In this document: piece by piece, positions 40,153 through 50,966 of the stretch
Numbering within the stretch: position 1 is the stretch's first letter
How the letters are laid out: each line of letters starts with the position of its first letter
NCBI RefSeq assembly: GCF_033807575.1
Contig: NC_084727.1
Span: 1,178,001 to 1,242,000, forward strand
Direction of reading: 5' to 3'
From: Cydia pomonella
Lineage: Eukaryota > Arthropoda > Insecta > Lepidoptera > Tortricidae
Length of the DNA: 64,000 nucleotides
The notes under the pieces: model-generated
What the model was told of the DNA's origin: nothing
What the model saw: the letters and a program-made list of their open reading frames with translations, nothing else
Database searches by the model: none
Position numbers and translations under genes: made by a program

Positions 40153-43100
40153 ATGCCTCCAATAACGCCCGAACAAACTCAATTCATTACCAAGTTAGAA
40201 GATGTGGCCGGTATGATACAAAAAACGCAATCTAACATAAAGAAGTGTCCGAAACAACGGCTAACCGAGGGTTATGTTAAACAAAGAATTAAAATGCTTG
40301 ATGATTATTGGATTATGTTTAAACAAGCACACAATAGTCTCATGCATTGCACACCGCGTGAACAACGAGGAGATATCAAGTATTTTGTTAATGAAGATTA
40401 TTATATTGTGGAAGACCTTTACCTCTGTTTGCAAGCCGACTTAACAGATTTATTGACCAAGTGGGAGTCTGAAAAAAAGGCAATGGAATTATCTACTATG
40501 TCAACGTCGTTCCATGAAGGGCAATTACCGTTTGTAAATCTGCCAAAAATCCAATTGCCGACCTTTTCAGGGAAATATGAAGATTGGCCCACATACCAAG
40601 ATTTATTCACAGCCCTCGTGCACAACACAAAATTAACAAGTGTACAAAAGTTACACTATTTAAAAACAAGTGTCTCTGGTGAAGCAGAGACATTATTGCG
40701 GCATGTACAAATAACAGAAAATAATTACACACAGGCATGGGAGTTACTTAAAAACCGTTTCGGCAACAAAAGAATGATTGTTAATTCTGTATTAAAGAAA
40801 TTAGTTGGTCAGAAGAAGATTCAAACCCAGTCTTCAAATCAAATAAAACATTTACTTGATACCACTATGGAATGTATCAACAGTTTAAACAATTTAAACG
40901 TAAACACGGAATCTTGGGATCCGATAATTATCTTTCTCGTCGGACAGAAGCTGGACGCTGAGTCAGTTAAAGACTGGGAACAAACTGTACATAAGGACAG
41001 CTCAGAAGACATGCCTAAGTGGGAAGAGTTACAGAAGTTTCTGGTGGCTAAGTTTCGCACATTGGAAATGGCCGCAGCAGTTTCAGTGCCTACACGTGAT
41101 AAGTCACAAACTCCCAAAACATTTCATGTAGCTGAACAAGAAGAAGATGAAGAGAGTTTGTTCCAATGTGCTCATGCTAGCGTAGCCTCACAGCCTACTT
41201 GTACCTATTGTAAAGGCGAACACTACATATTCAACTGCAAGGAATTTACTAAAAACTCAGTGGAAGACAGACATGATTTTGTGAGAAAGAACCGATTGTG
41301 TTACAACTGTCTTGTTCCATACCATAATGTATTTCGATGCAAACAAAAGACGTCGTGCAGGATCTGCAGAAAAAGACATCATTCTCTTCTGCATCAAACG
41401 CGAGAAGCTAATGAAGAAGTAGCTGCTACACAACCACAATCACAACCAGAACCTGACACGAAACTTACAACTTTGCACGTTTCCAAACAACAACCGAGTC
41501 GTAAAATGTTACTGGCCACAGCCCAAGTAGCGGTAAGATCGAGCGATGGTGATACACACATACTTCGAGCTCTAATCGACCCGTGCTCAGAGGCTTCATT
41601 TGTATCAGAACGAGTTGTACAATTACTGGGTTTGCCAAGAACTAGCATCAATGGAGTAGTTTCTGGACTTGAAGAAAGTACACAAATAAATATCAAGCAT
41701 ATGGTCGACATTACAATTTCATCAAGATATGAAAACAAGAAGACTGTTCTAGTTTCAGCTTACGTTTTAAAGTCTGTATCCACATATTTGCCTTCGAAAC
41801 ATATTTCGATAGATTCTCAGGCCATTGAAACATTGAAATTGGCTGATCCTACCTATGACATACCCAGCAAGGTGGATATGTTGCTCGGCGCAGAAATCTA
41901 CTGTCAAATTATTCAAGAAGGTTTATTAAAAATGAATGATGGGATAGTCGCTCAAAAAACTACTTTAGGATGGATACTAACGGGTCAAAAACAAATAGAA
42001 GCACAGAGCGACCAACACAACGTTACAACATTACACATAACAAGAATGGTGGCTGAAGACAATGATTTACTGCGAAGGTTCTGGGAGATAGAAACTGATG
42101 TGTACAAGAAAAAGAAAATACTGACAAAAGAAGAAGAAAAATGCGAAGAGATATACAAGAGAACAACTAAAAGAGATGAAAGCGGAAGATATACAGTACA
42201 CTTACCATTGAAACAGAATGTTGAAGAAACTGTTAATCTATGTGGTGATACGAAACATCAGGCTATCAATCGATTTCAGAGTTTGGAAAGAAAATTTAGA
42301 AAAGACGATAAGTTAAAGCAGGAATACACAAATGTTATAAATGAGTACAAGGACATGGGACACTTGCGAAGATCAGAAACACAAAACGATGAAAATGCAC
42401 TGTATCTTGCTCATTTGGCTGTTATTCGAGAGGACAAAGACACTAGTAAAGTGCGCGTAGTCTATGATGCTTCTGCTAAGGGCTCACACGGTCACTCTCT
42501 CAATGACACCATGATGGTAGGGCCAGTTTTACAACCAGATCTTCGGAGCCTAGTAATAGCTTGGCGAAAACACAAGATTTGCGTCGTGGGAGATATCGTG
42601 AAAATGTATAGGATGATAAATATGACAAAGGAACACATAAACCTGCAACGCATTGTCTGGAGAGATAGGCCGGAAGATGAGTTCGAGAGCTATGAGTTAA
42701 CAACTGTGACTTTTGGGACCGCTGCAGCGCCATTCTTAGCAGTCCGTACATTAAACCAATTAGCCGACGATGAAGCTCACGAATTTCCAGAAACTGCACC
42801 TGTAATAAAGAAGTCGTTTTACATGGATGATCTAATGGTAGGAAATGAAAACATAGAAGAAACAAAGAAAATGTGTCAAGAAATTAAAGAAATATTGAGA
42901 AGAGGAGGATTTCGAATGCAAAAATGGTCTAGCAATTCAGATGAAGTTTTAGAATATCTAAAAGAAGATAACAGTACAAGAGACACGCTGGAAATCAAAA
43001 TGGATAAAATAATAAAGATTCTTGGTTTGACCTGGAATAGACAAGACGATACGTTTGAAATTACAGTAAACTTACCTGAGATGAGAAGTCCTATAACTAA

Positions 43101-45357
43101 GAGGTCGATACTTTCTGATGTAGCTCGTCTTTTCGACCCCTTTGGGTGGCTAGCACCTGTAATTATAACTGCTAAAGTTTTAATTCAGAAGTTATGGTTG
43201 AGTCATCTGGGGTGGGATGATGAATTGACATCGGACTTGACAGACGAGTGGATACGCTATAGAGAAGAACTGGTAAATTTACAAAACATCAAGGTTCAGC
43301 GCTGGTTACACTTGACACGAGAAGATGATCTCATTGAGCTGCACGGATTTTCAGATGCATCCACTCAAGCTTATGCAGCTGTGACGTACCTGAAAGTTGT
43401 TAGAGGTGGTGTAGTATACGTCTCAATGATCGCATCAAGAACTAAAGTCGCACCCTTGAAGCAGCTTTCTGTTCCAAAATTAGAGCTTTGTGCTGCAGCC
43501 TTATTAGCAGAATTGATCAGTGATGTCGCAGAACTTCTGAAGATTCCTAAAAATAAAATATTTGTTTGGACAGACTCAATGGTCGTACTGGCTTGGCTGC
43601 AATCTCAACCTAGTCGCTGGAAAACATTTGTAGCGAATAGAACAGCAGATATTACCAGATTGATAGATAATGATCGTTGGAGACATGTGCAATCTGCTGA
43701 CAATCCTGCGGACATCGCGACAAGAGGAGTCAAAGCGCAAGAATTAGCTACACAAGATCTGTGGTGGAATGGGCCTGACTGGCTTAAGAGAGACCAAGTA
43801 GAATATGAAAAAACAGAAATTGCACAAACAGAATTAGAATCTAAAACGACATGTCATGTACTTGTAGATGAGAGGCCTATATGGGAGAGATTTTCAACAA
43901 TGTCACGAATGAAGAGAGTGCTAGCTTATTGTAGAAGAATGTTAACTGAACGAAAAAGAGAACTAGAAGAGAGTAAACATTTAACAGTTAAAGAAATGGA
44001 AAAAGTAGAAGAAGAATGTATAAGGTTTTATCAAAATCTAGTATACAGAAAAGATATAGACGATTTGAAAAAAGATGGAAGAGTTAAGAAAAGAAGTACT
44101 CTAATCACACTTGCACCATTCTTAGACGAGAAAGGTTTGTTAAGAGTGGGAGGACGTCTTCAAAATGCCTCATTGTCTGAACAGACAAAGCATCCAATTA
44201 TTATTCCACGAAACCAACATATTACAAAATTAATTATTAATGAGGCCCACACTAGAACACTTCATGGTTGGAATCAGTTAATGATGACTTACGTGAAAAC
44301 CAAATATTGGGTTATCGGCTTAAAGTCATCCATTCGAAAATGTATTTACAATTGCAAGACCTGTGTCATAGACAAAGCTAAAGTCAAGAATCAATTCATG
44401 GGCCAGTTGCCAACAGTCAGAGTTAACCAAAATCGACCTTTTTTAAATAGTGGCGTTGATTATGCTGGACCTGTTTTAATGAGAACCTCTAAAGGCCGAG
44501 GACATCATGCAACTAAGGGATACATTTGTTTGTTCGTATGCATGGCTACGAAAGCCATTCATCTTGAGGCTGTATCAGATCTGACTTCACAAGCTTTCAT
44601 AGCTGCTTTTAGAAGATTTGTTGCGCGCAGAGGCCATTGTCAAGATATTTGGAGCGACAATGGTACCAATTTTACTGGTTCTGCTAAAGAGTTGAAATGT
44701 ATGTTCGAACCTGGGAAAAACAATTTAGCCAGCGAAGTGGCAGAACTGCTGGCTACTGAAGGGACAACGTGGCACTTCATACCCCCAAGAATGCCTTCAT
44801 ACGGCGGCCTATGGGAAGCGGGAGTTCAGTCTGCCAAACGACATTTAGCCAGAGTAAATAAGGATACTAAACTGACTTATGAAGAATTAGCCACTCTGTT
44901 GACTCAGGTCGAGGCCTGTCTAAATAGTCGTCCTCTTTGTGAAATAGACAGTACCACAGGAGTCCCGCTGACGCCAGGACATTTCTTAGTGGGTGAGCCC
45001 TTGGTCAGTGTTCCAGACTTCAATTATGAGCACAAAAAGGTCAATATACTTACCAGATGGCAGTTAGTACAGAAGATGACACAGAACTTTTGGCGTCAAT
45101 GGCAGAACGATTACCTTAACACACTGCAACAAAGATATAAGTGGCAAGTTACTGTACCAGCGCCCTGCATTGGAGATTTAGTAATCATAAAGGATGAAAT
45201 TACGCCACCTACTAAATGGTTACTAGGGAGGGTCAAGTATCTTCATCCTGGAGCAGATAACCTGGTGAGAGTGGTAACTGTACAGTGCAAGGGAGACCAC
45301 GAGCTTAAAAGACCTTTATCAAAATTAATATTACTTCCTAAAACATTGAATGAGTAG
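40153..45357 (+). CDS. BEL/Pao gag-pol polyprotein (1734 aa)
   Basis: An ATG-initiated single frame to TAG. Residues 1-330: gag of the DUF1759 type (PKIQLPTFSGKYEDW). Zinc-knuckle-like Cys/His clusters at about 350 (CTYC..H...C), 382 (CYNC) and 402 (CRIC). An aspartic protease follows with a RALIDPCSEASF active-site block (Asp at 476; family more often D-S/T-G). Then reverse transcriptase with YMDD at 890-893, RNase H near 1066 (LHGFSDAST), the integrase zinc finger at about 1357-1405, and integrase catalytic Asp1436, Asp1502 and Glu1555. A DUF5641-type C-terminus (PTKWLLGRVKYLHPG) closes it. No env-like frame is present. All catalytic blocks look complete. Confidence 0.93.
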   Translation: MPPITPEQTQFITKLEDVAGMIQKTQSNIKKCPKQRLTEGYVKQRIKMLDDYWIMFKQAHNSLMHCTPREQRGDIKYFVNEDYYIVEDLYLCLQADLTDLLTKWESEKKAMELSTMSTSFHEGQLPFVNLPKIQLPTFSGKYEDWPTYQDLFTALVHNTKLTSVQKLHYLKTSVSGEAETLLRHVQITENNYTQAWELLKNRFGNKRMIVNSVLKKLVGQKKIQTQSSNQIKHLLDTTMECINSLNNLNVNTESWDPIIIFLVGQKLDAESVKDWEQTVHKDSSEDMPKWEELQKFLVAKFRTLEMAAAVSVPTRDKSQTPKTFHVAEQEEDEESLFQCAHASVASQPTCTYCKGEHYIFNCKEFTKNSVEDRHDFVRKNRLCYNCLVPYHNVFRCKQKTSCRICRKRHHSLLHQTREANEEVAATQPQSQPEPDTKLTTLHVSKQQPSRKMLLATAQVAVRSSDGDTHILRALIDPCSEASFVSERVVQLLGLPRTSINGVVSGLEESTQINIKHMVDITISSRYENKKTVLVSAYVLKSVSTYLPSKHISIDSQAIETLKLADPTYDIPSKVDMLLGAEIYCQIIQEGLLKMNDGIVAQKTTLGWILTGQKQIEAQSDQHNVTTLHITRMVAEDNDLLRRFWEIETDVYKKKKILTKEEEKCEEIYKRTTKRDESGRYTVHLPLKQNVEETVNLCGDTKHQAINRFQSLERKFRKDDKLKQEYTNVINEYKDMGHLRRSETQNDENALYLAHLAVIREDKDTSKVRVVYDASAKGSHGHSLNDTMMVGPVLQPDLRSLVIAWRKHKICVVGDIVKMYRMINMTKEHINLQRIVWRDRPEDEFESYELTTVTFGTAAAPFLAVRTLNQLADDEAHEFPETAPVIKKSFYMDDLMVGNENIEETKKMCQEIKEILRRGGFRMQKWSSNSDEVLEYLKEDNSTRDTLEIKMDKIIKILGLTWNRQDDTFEITVNLPEMRSPITKRSILSDVARLFDPFGWLAPVIITAKVLIQKLWLSHLGWDDELTSDLTDEWIRYREELVNLQNIKVQRWLHLTREDDLIELHGFSDASTQAYAAVTYLKVVRGGVVYVSMIASRTKVAPLKQLSVPKLELCAAALLAELISDVAELLKIPKNKIFVWTDSMVVLAWLQSQPSRWKTFVANRTADITRLIDNDRWRHVQSADNPADIATRGVKAQELATQDLWWNGPDWLKRDQVEYEKTEIAQTELESKTTCHVLVDERPIWERFSTMSRMKRVLAYCRRMLTERKRELEESKHLTVKEMEKVEEECIRFYQNLVYRKDIDDLKKDGRVKKRSTLITLAPFLDEKGLLRVGGRLQNASLSEQTKHPIIIPRNQHITKLIINEAHTRTLHGWNQLMMTYVKTKYWVIGLKSSIRKCIYNCKTCVIDKAKVKNQFMGQLPTVRVNQNRPFLNSGVDYAGPVLMRTSKGRGHHATKGYICLFVCMATKAIHLEAVSDLTSQAFIAAFRRFVARRGHCQDIWSDNGTNFTGSAKELKCMFEPGKNNLASEVAELLATEGTTWHFIPPRMPSYGGLWEAGVQSAKRHLARVNKDTKLTYEELATLLTQVEACLNSRPLCEIDSTTGVPLTPGHFLVGEPLVSVPDFNYEHKKVNILTRWQLVQKMTQNFWRQWQNDYLNTLQQRYKWQVTVPAPCIGDLVIIKDEITPPTKWLLGRVKYLHPGADNLVRVVTVQCKGDHELKRPLSKLILLPKTLNE

Positions 45358-45559
45358 TTATAGACCGAATCTAGTACAGTCAAATATATGATGAAGTGAG
45401 TGAAACGATTTTGCATGTGCTGAAGTGAATATTTTTTACTAAAACGTATATATTATTGTTCATATCTTAAAATTTTCATCTTTTTTGTAAATGACGGTGC
45501 ATGCCCTCTGTTTTGAATTGTTTAAATTTATTGAAAACTGTTAGTTTTGGCGGCCGGTA

Positions 45560-45698
45560 TGTTTAAACGTATCTATGCATATATATGTAGCCATAGTAGA
45601 TCATTAACTCAGTTGCAATTACACCTGCATCGAAGAAACATGTCTTTTACTGTGTAACCTCCCCCTACATTCAAAAATGAGCTTTAACCGAAGGAACA
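45560..45698 (+). repeat. 3' LTR of the BEL element
   Basis: 139 bp, the same sequence as the 5' LTR on reading, followed by the GTTAC duplication. Confidence 0.92.
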
Positions 45699-45840
45699 GT
45701 TACTTTTTATAAATATAAAAATTGTAAAAAAAAAAACAAAAAAAAAATTTTTTTTGAAAATTAACTGTGCCATTTAGTTTCCCTAAACGTACTTACCGAA
45801 ACCCCGGAGTTAACGCAATTCAATAAAAACACGGTGTATA

Positions 45841-45996
45841 GGTAAAAAACTTAAGTAAGTCGCCTGTTGTATGTAGTTGTGACGTGTTCGAATAGACAAT
45901 ACATGTTTAAAAGACACACACAAACAAAACAAATGTCTATTCGAACATGTCACAACTACATACAACAGGTGACTTACTTAAGTTTTTTACCTATAC
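45841..45996. repeat. Hairpin MITE with about 60-bp arms
   Basis: GGTAAAAAACTTAAGTAAGT, then 'cgcctgttgtatgtagttgtga', pairs with the right arm that ends 'acttacttaagttttttacc'. It abuts the right end of the TACACCGTG MITE on one side and a SINE B head fragment (45997-46065) on the other. Confidence 0.8.
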
Positions 45997-46221
45997 CAAG
46001 ATTCGAACCTAGGACCATCAGTTTCAAAGGTAGAGTCACTACCCACTAGGCCAGACTGGTTGACAAACTTGAACTTTTACATGGCTCTATCATAAAATAT
46101 TTATTTATTTTTTTATTACATACACACAAACATCGTACAGGCTATCCTAATTCAATAGTATGGACTTTGACACACAAACGAAAATAATTTTTTTATTATT
46201 ATTAGCCTTTTTGTCAGATGC

Positions 46222-46373
46222 CGTTCAATACTCGTAAATTTCGTTCTTATTCCACTGTTGGTCATCTGGTTGCCAATTGGCAAAGGCCTCCTCCAGCCTT
46301 CTCCATTCTTGTCTGTCTGTGGCTACTCTGCACCAAGTTAAACCTGCCACCTCTCTTATGTCGTCAACCCATC
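46222..46373 (-). pseudogene. LINE C-terminal tail
   Basis: The minus strand reads WVDDIREVAGLTWCRVATDR, then QEWRRLEEAFANWQPDDQQW, to a TGA. It is the terminal block of an RTE-like element. A run of 18 A's follows in the complement near 46378. Confidence 0.7.
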
Positions 46374-46679
46374 TTTAAAAAAAAAAAAAAAAAAGATGGG
46401 TTGAAAGAAAAGACATACATAGGTATATAGTAAATAGTTTGTGTACATTATTACAAACTACAGTACACAATAAATATAGCAAATCTTCTTTCTTGTGAAT
46501 TAGAACAAAGAAAAAGAAACAAATCTAACTACTGTCATATTTAGCTACGTTTCAGTTAATTATATATATATTTATAATATTTATATGTATGTTTATGTAT
46601 GTCTATTTGTATTTCTTATATGTGTATGTTTATTCACTTTTATTGTGTCTGTGAATGTAGGTTTCATAACGGTTTAGCA

Positions 46680-46907
46680 ACACCTATTTTTTCGAGAAAA
46701 GAAAAGAGAAATGGAGTATATAGAATTATATGGTGGTTTCTAAAAGATAGAAAAAGAAAACATGGACCACCAAAAATGAGATGGGAAGACGAAATCGTAA
46801 AATTCGCAGGGAGGCACTGGACTAGACTGGCGAGAGATAGAAAAAAATGGAAAGGGATGGAAGAGGCCTTTGCCAAATGGCATACAGACCAAACCGATGT
46901 TGTCTGA
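46680..46907 (+). pseudogene. LINE C-terminal tail, opposite orientation
   Basis: KHGPPKMRWEDEIVKFAGRH, then WTRLARDRKKWKGMEEAFAK, to a TGA at 46905. Homologous in pattern to 46222-46373 but on the other strand. A (TTATT)-like tail is near 46990. Confidence 0.75.
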
Positions 46908-47029
46908 AATAGTAAATTTTATGTCTAACTAAATATACAATAAGAAATGTACAATTTAAACTTGGAAATGTAAAAATTGTCTGAATAAAAGGCTTATATT
47001 ATTATAATTTTTTTTTTCGATTAACTTCT

Positions 47030-47165
47030 CTATTTCTGCTACCCAAAGATTGTAGGGAAGAGGTTGCTTTTTAGCGATAAGACCGCCTGTTATCTACCTC
47101 TACATTGAATCAATTGTTTATTTTGTATCTTTTTACTGAGGTGTGCCAATAAAGAGTATTCTATC
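47030..47165 (+). repeat. LINE 3' end with TATC tail
   Basis: 'gtagggaagaggttgctttt', 'gataagaccgcctgttatct', 'gaggtgtgccaataaagagt', then 'attctatctatca': a 3'UTR of an L2/CR1-like element ending in a TATC repeat. Confidence 0.6.
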
Positions 47166-47371
47166 TATCACATTGACACTATTACATTTAATAAATCAAA
47201 AATAGCCATATTTACTGATTTATTTTTGCGAAATCCCTTCTGTTCTTGCGTAAATAAGTTATTAGATTCAAAATATAAACTGATTCGATTGTAAATCACT
47301 TTTTCAATAATTTTAGAAAAGATAGGAAGAAGTGCGATTGGCCTGTAGTTGTCCATGTTTTCTTTAGCCCT

Positions 47372-47655
47372 ATACATAAATTTATATCATTTAAAAATAA
47401 GCTCAAGAAATGGCTATTAATGAAAAGCTTCTACAATCTAAATGAATATTTTATGTGTATAAATGGTTAAAATTATTTTGAAATAGTATTGGTGTTAATG
47501 TTTTGTTACTTTTAGTATATTTGACTAGTTTTAAGTTTATTATTGTACGTCCGAAATGGGCAAGCTGTTGGACTTTATTTTACCCACAACATCTACATGT
47601 ACACAGTTCTGTCAATAAATGAATTTTATCTTTTATCTTTATCTTATCTTTATAA
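47372..47655 (+). mobile_element. 5'-truncated LINE inserted in the Jockey remnant
   Basis: The plus strand reads SFKNKLKKWLLMKSFYNLNE to a TAA, the C-terminal end of a Jockey/CR1 reverse transcriptase, then a 3'UTR and a TTTATC repeat tail. The surrounding LINE is on the other strand. Confidence 0.7.
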
Positions 47656-48325
47656 TATAGCTAATAGGGGATGCTAACATATGTGCAACTCATTTATGAT
47701 TTTGGTGCATATTCCATCATAACTAGTACTGTTGCTATTTTTTAGGGAATATATTATGGTTAGAACTTCTTCTGGACTTGTTGGTTGCATACATAAGGAG
47801 CGACATGAATTAAGTGTCAATGTACTGTCTGTTTACTTTCGATTTAAATTATTATTTATTAGAGGATTATTATAATCATTCGAATTAGTAATAAATTTTA
47901 CTTGATCTACATAATGATTGTTAAATTCCTGCGCAATTCATTGAGGGTCTGTTATTAACTTGCCGTTATGTCTTATATGGGATATATTTTCCTTAGGACT
48001 AACAGTTTTTGTACTGTTGATAATATTCCAAGTCGCTTTAGATTTATTTGATGAACATTTTATGTAATAGTCATTTTGGGACTTTTATTGTCAGTGATAT
48101 CACTTTTCTCAAGCGCTGAGAATATTGCTTAAAAAGCCTCTTGTTGTTTTCATCTGGGCATACTCTATATTTCCAAAGCAAAGCTCTCTTTTTAACACAA
48201 CATTTTTTATGCCTGAGGAAACCCATTTTGGCTTTTTTGTTGAAGTAATTTTTAATCTAATGATAGGAAAACACAAGTCATAAAACAATTGGAACAGATC
48301 TGAAATTTGATTATAAGCTTCGCTA

Positions 48326-48462
48326 ACGAGGGGGGTGGGGTTAGGGTCGGCAACGCGCATGTAACTCCTCTGGAGTTGCAGGTGTACATAGGCTACGGAG
48401 ACTGCTTAGCATCAGGCAGGCCGTATGCTTGTTTGCCACCGACGTAGTATATAAAAAAAAAA
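48326..48462 (+). mobile_element. Poly(A) retroposon E, 5'-truncated
   Basis: Begins within the body at 'aacgaggggggtggggttag' and ends 'ccgacgtagtat' plus an A run at 48450-48462. Confidence 0.75.
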
Positions 48463-49302
48463 AATATTTGCCATACAAACGCAATTGAAGCTTAAGTTTT
48501 GTAGGCATTCATTAAATTTAACTACATTTTCCATACATGTGTCTCTCCTTTTTAAATGCCAGTGTGATAAAAGACAATTTTTTTTGACAGGGCCGTTCAT
48601 TTTTTGTGCAGTGTGGTCTGACATAGCAAAGCATATTTTCATTTTATTATTTTTATATTTATTTAATGTATTCTTCTTTTTTTCTTTTATCTGTATGTAA
48701 AGACAAAACATAATACACACATTACAAAGTACATTCTTACCTACACTATTTCTACATACCAGCCCCACATACTCATACACGTACATTAATAAACTATAGT
48801 ACAGGAACACACAAATACACAAAGATGTCAATATAGAGCTGTACCTAAGAAAGGTACATTACATTATGCTAGTAGTGACCGACCCCAATCTCTCCCGGGA
48901 CCAGTCTGAAAATCAGCGCAGAGCTCTCTGGCACTGCACATGCTGAGATTGGCACCCTTTGCCACATTATAGATTTAAGTTATAATTATTGTGTTAATTT
49001 AAGTTAATTAGTTTAAGTTATTTTGTATTTTGTAGCTATTTTCACAGAAATTGTAAATTTTGTTGTGTGGCAATAAAGATTTTTTTATTTTATTATTTAT
49101 TATCAAAGTCCATAACTTCGGTTTGGCACCCCGGACACGATGTATTATATCTATTCACGTATTGCTATGCAATCGCGTCGGCTCTGTTTCGCCCAATCTA
49201 AGATTGTAACTAGTAATGATATAACTGATATTCAGTAGAAAATTTTGTTCTTTTCAAAATGTCAATGTGAAAATCACCGCAAATAATTATTCTCTTGTCC
49301 TA

Positions 49303-49419
49303 AACACATTCACTGCCAGACAAAAAACGGTGCACTACCCCAGAAGCCGTTTTTTGTCCGGCATCTGAACAAAGTTCACGAGCGCCCACCAGATGGGTTC
49401 CCGGCAGTGAATGTGTTAA
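49303..49419. repeat. MITE with ACACATTCACTGCC termini
   Basis: AACACATTCACTGCC on the left and GGCAGTGAATGTGTT on the right, with TAA on both sides. An inner hairpin is ACAAAAAACGG / CCGTTTTTTGT. It interrupts the endonuclease part of a LINE. Confidence 0.75.
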
Positions 49420-49662
49420 TAAGTATTTTATCTAAAACGAATTCTAATGTATTAAAAAATATAGTCATGGTTGTAATGTCATTTTTAGGAACTCTATAAA
49501 TACAAATTATTGTTCGTTGCGTTGCCCCGGGGCACGGGTATCTGCGTGGGCGACGAGCGGCAGTCGTGTTCCATAAAAATTCAGTTAACCCTACTAGGAG
49601 AAAATGGTAGGGATATGCGGAAAAAAAAACCATTTGGTACCAATTAATCCATCCATCCATCC

Positions 49663-49990
49663 ATCAAATATCAAACATTTATTCAGCAAATAGGCCACAG
49701 GGGCACTTTTACATGTCCATTTTTACAAACAATAAATTAAAAAAAAAAACAATTACAAATATCGAATCTATGAAATAATAAATACTTTATTAGAGATGTA
49801 TACTGTCTCTAAATGTCTAATTACACAAAAAAAACTATGATAAAAAAATAAAACCATAAAATACTAAAATTCTTTAGAGATGTATAAGTCTCTAAGTGTC
49901 AGAGATAAAATATAAAAATATATATTAAATTATCCTTAGAGATGTAGAGGGTCGCCAAGGCTTGAATTCTTATATAAATAATTAAAAGAC
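49663..49990 (-). repeat. Family D retroelement 3' end with ATGG tail
   Basis: (ATCC)n at 49648-49663, then 'aaatatcaaacatttattcagcaaataggcc', then 'agagatgtatactgtctct' and 'agagatgtataagtctct'. On the minus strand this is a 3'UTR with a (GGAT)n tail. The uninterrupted relative of 19435-20440. Confidence 0.6.
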
Positions 49991-50399
49991 AAAAAAATTA
50001 AAACAGACATCGCCGTTCAACGTGGCAATGGCTAGCGTTATGGGTACCTTTGCGCCGGGGACAACTCGGGGGGGTCTTTTTGACTAAAGTTAGTCTTAAT
50101 TTTTTTTTTAAGTATTTTTTTGTGTCTATTGTAAATATTAATGGGAATCAATTAATAGGGATAGATGGAAAAGTATCCCTATTAGTAGAAATAGATGAAA
50201 TAATATTCCACATATCCCCATTGAGGGGGATATCGCGGTACGGATAGGTGGAATAGGCGAAGTACAGTATAGTTACAGGTCGTGAACGCAACTGTTGTTG
50301 CTCTCACACTAAATTAGCAGAGGAGGGCCTGTGTATTTATCTCCAGTGGTCTTATATGCTCCATATTGTACGCGTAGTTGAGGTTTTCTTTGGTATTTT

Positions 50400-50690
50400 T
50401 TTTACTTTTTTTTACGACCTTTATTCATGAAGAATGTAATCCGCCACATGCCTTGTCAAAACACAAATGTAATCCGCACAAGCATCCTCACAAACTTATT
50501 GTACATTAACACGAAAACAACTTACAAATTCCGCAACAAGCTTCGTCAAAAAACATCTATAAACTAACGCCCATCCCCACTCTGCAACTAGCCCGGCCCA
50601 AAACTTCCCATTGTGCCGGCAGAGTTCTCCCGCTGTATGGCGATGGAAACCTGTTGAACCAGCTAAGACCCAGAGCGGGGAAATAAATAC
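50400..50690 (-). pseudogene. LINE 3' fragment
   Basis: The minus strand carries a degraded version of the SGSFLVQQISLAIQRGNAAS block found at 58356-58614 ('cagcgggagaactctgccgg', 'agctggttcaacaggtttcc'). Confidence 0.5.
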
Positions 50691-50726
50691 CCTTTCTTTG
50701 CTATAAAAAATAATAATAATAATTTC

Positions 50727-50930
50727 GTGAATCTCGTGAAAGCCGAGAAGGACAAATCCAGCAAGTACCTAAACTTGGCTCACGAGATAACCGCCATGAG
50801 GGATGTTGACTCGATGATCATTGTTCCGAAAGTCGTGTCAGCGAACGGTCTCATAGCGAGTCTCGATCAATACCTAGAGAGACTCGCTGGGTGGCTGGAT
50901 CAAGGGTCAGATGCAGAAGGTAATCGGTTC
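50727..50930 (+). pseudogene. LINE C-terminal fragment
   Basis: Open: EKDKSSKYLNLAHEITAMRD, VDSMIIVPKVVSANG and SLDQYLERLAG. The 'K..KY..LA.E....' and 'IVPxVV' pattern is seen at the C-terminal ends of some insect non-LTR polymerases. The start codon is not ATG. Confidence 0.55.
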
Positions 50931-50966
50931 CTCTCTCTGCGGCCCCGACCACTTTCACTGCCAAGA

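Larger units (their letters stand above)
39719..45698 (+). mobile_element. BEL/Pao LTR retrotransposon, apparently complete
   Basis: 5' LTR 39719-39857 and 3' LTR 45560-45698, both 139 bp, TGTTTAAACG...AAGGAACA, with no difference that I can see. GTTAC is duplicated at 39714-39718 and 45699-45703 (5 bp, the usual BEL length). A primer-binding site follows the 5' LTR. A single gag-pol frame fills the interior. I see no clean polypurine tract before the 3' LTR, only a G-rich 'ttttggcggccgg'. Identical LTRs and an unbroken frame imply a very recent insertion. It lies in sense orientation in the zinc-finger gene's intron. Confidence 0.93.
39374..45840. mobile_element. MITE with TACACCGTG termini, split by the BEL element
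   Basis: The left end TACACCGTGTTTTTTTTGAT, then GCGTTAA, and the right end TTAACGCAATTCAATAAAAA, then CACGGTGTA, are inverted repeats. Subterminal GGTGCATTCCTGA on the left links it to 5275-5697 and 61343-62138. The MITE parts are 39374-39718 and 45704-45840; the rest is the BEL insertion. Confidence 0.7.
47166..49530 (-). pseudogene. Degenerate Jockey LINE, broken by several insertions
   Basis: Minus-strand pieces in the right order. The endonuclease is at about 49240-49530 (IICIYRVPKNDITTMTIFFN, and after an insertion RIIICGDFHIDIL). Linker and pre-RT are at 47880-48325 (KPKWVSSGIKN). The reverse transcriptase start is at 47168-47370 (NYRPIALLPIFSKIIEKVIY, QKGFRKNKSV). Insertions are a LINE 3' end (47372-47655), retroposon E (48326-48462) and a MITE (49303-49419). 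Many frame breaks. Confidence 0.65.

Noticed and set aside
40419..42865. Minus-strand frames within the BEL element
   Set aside because: Antisense shadows of gag-pol.
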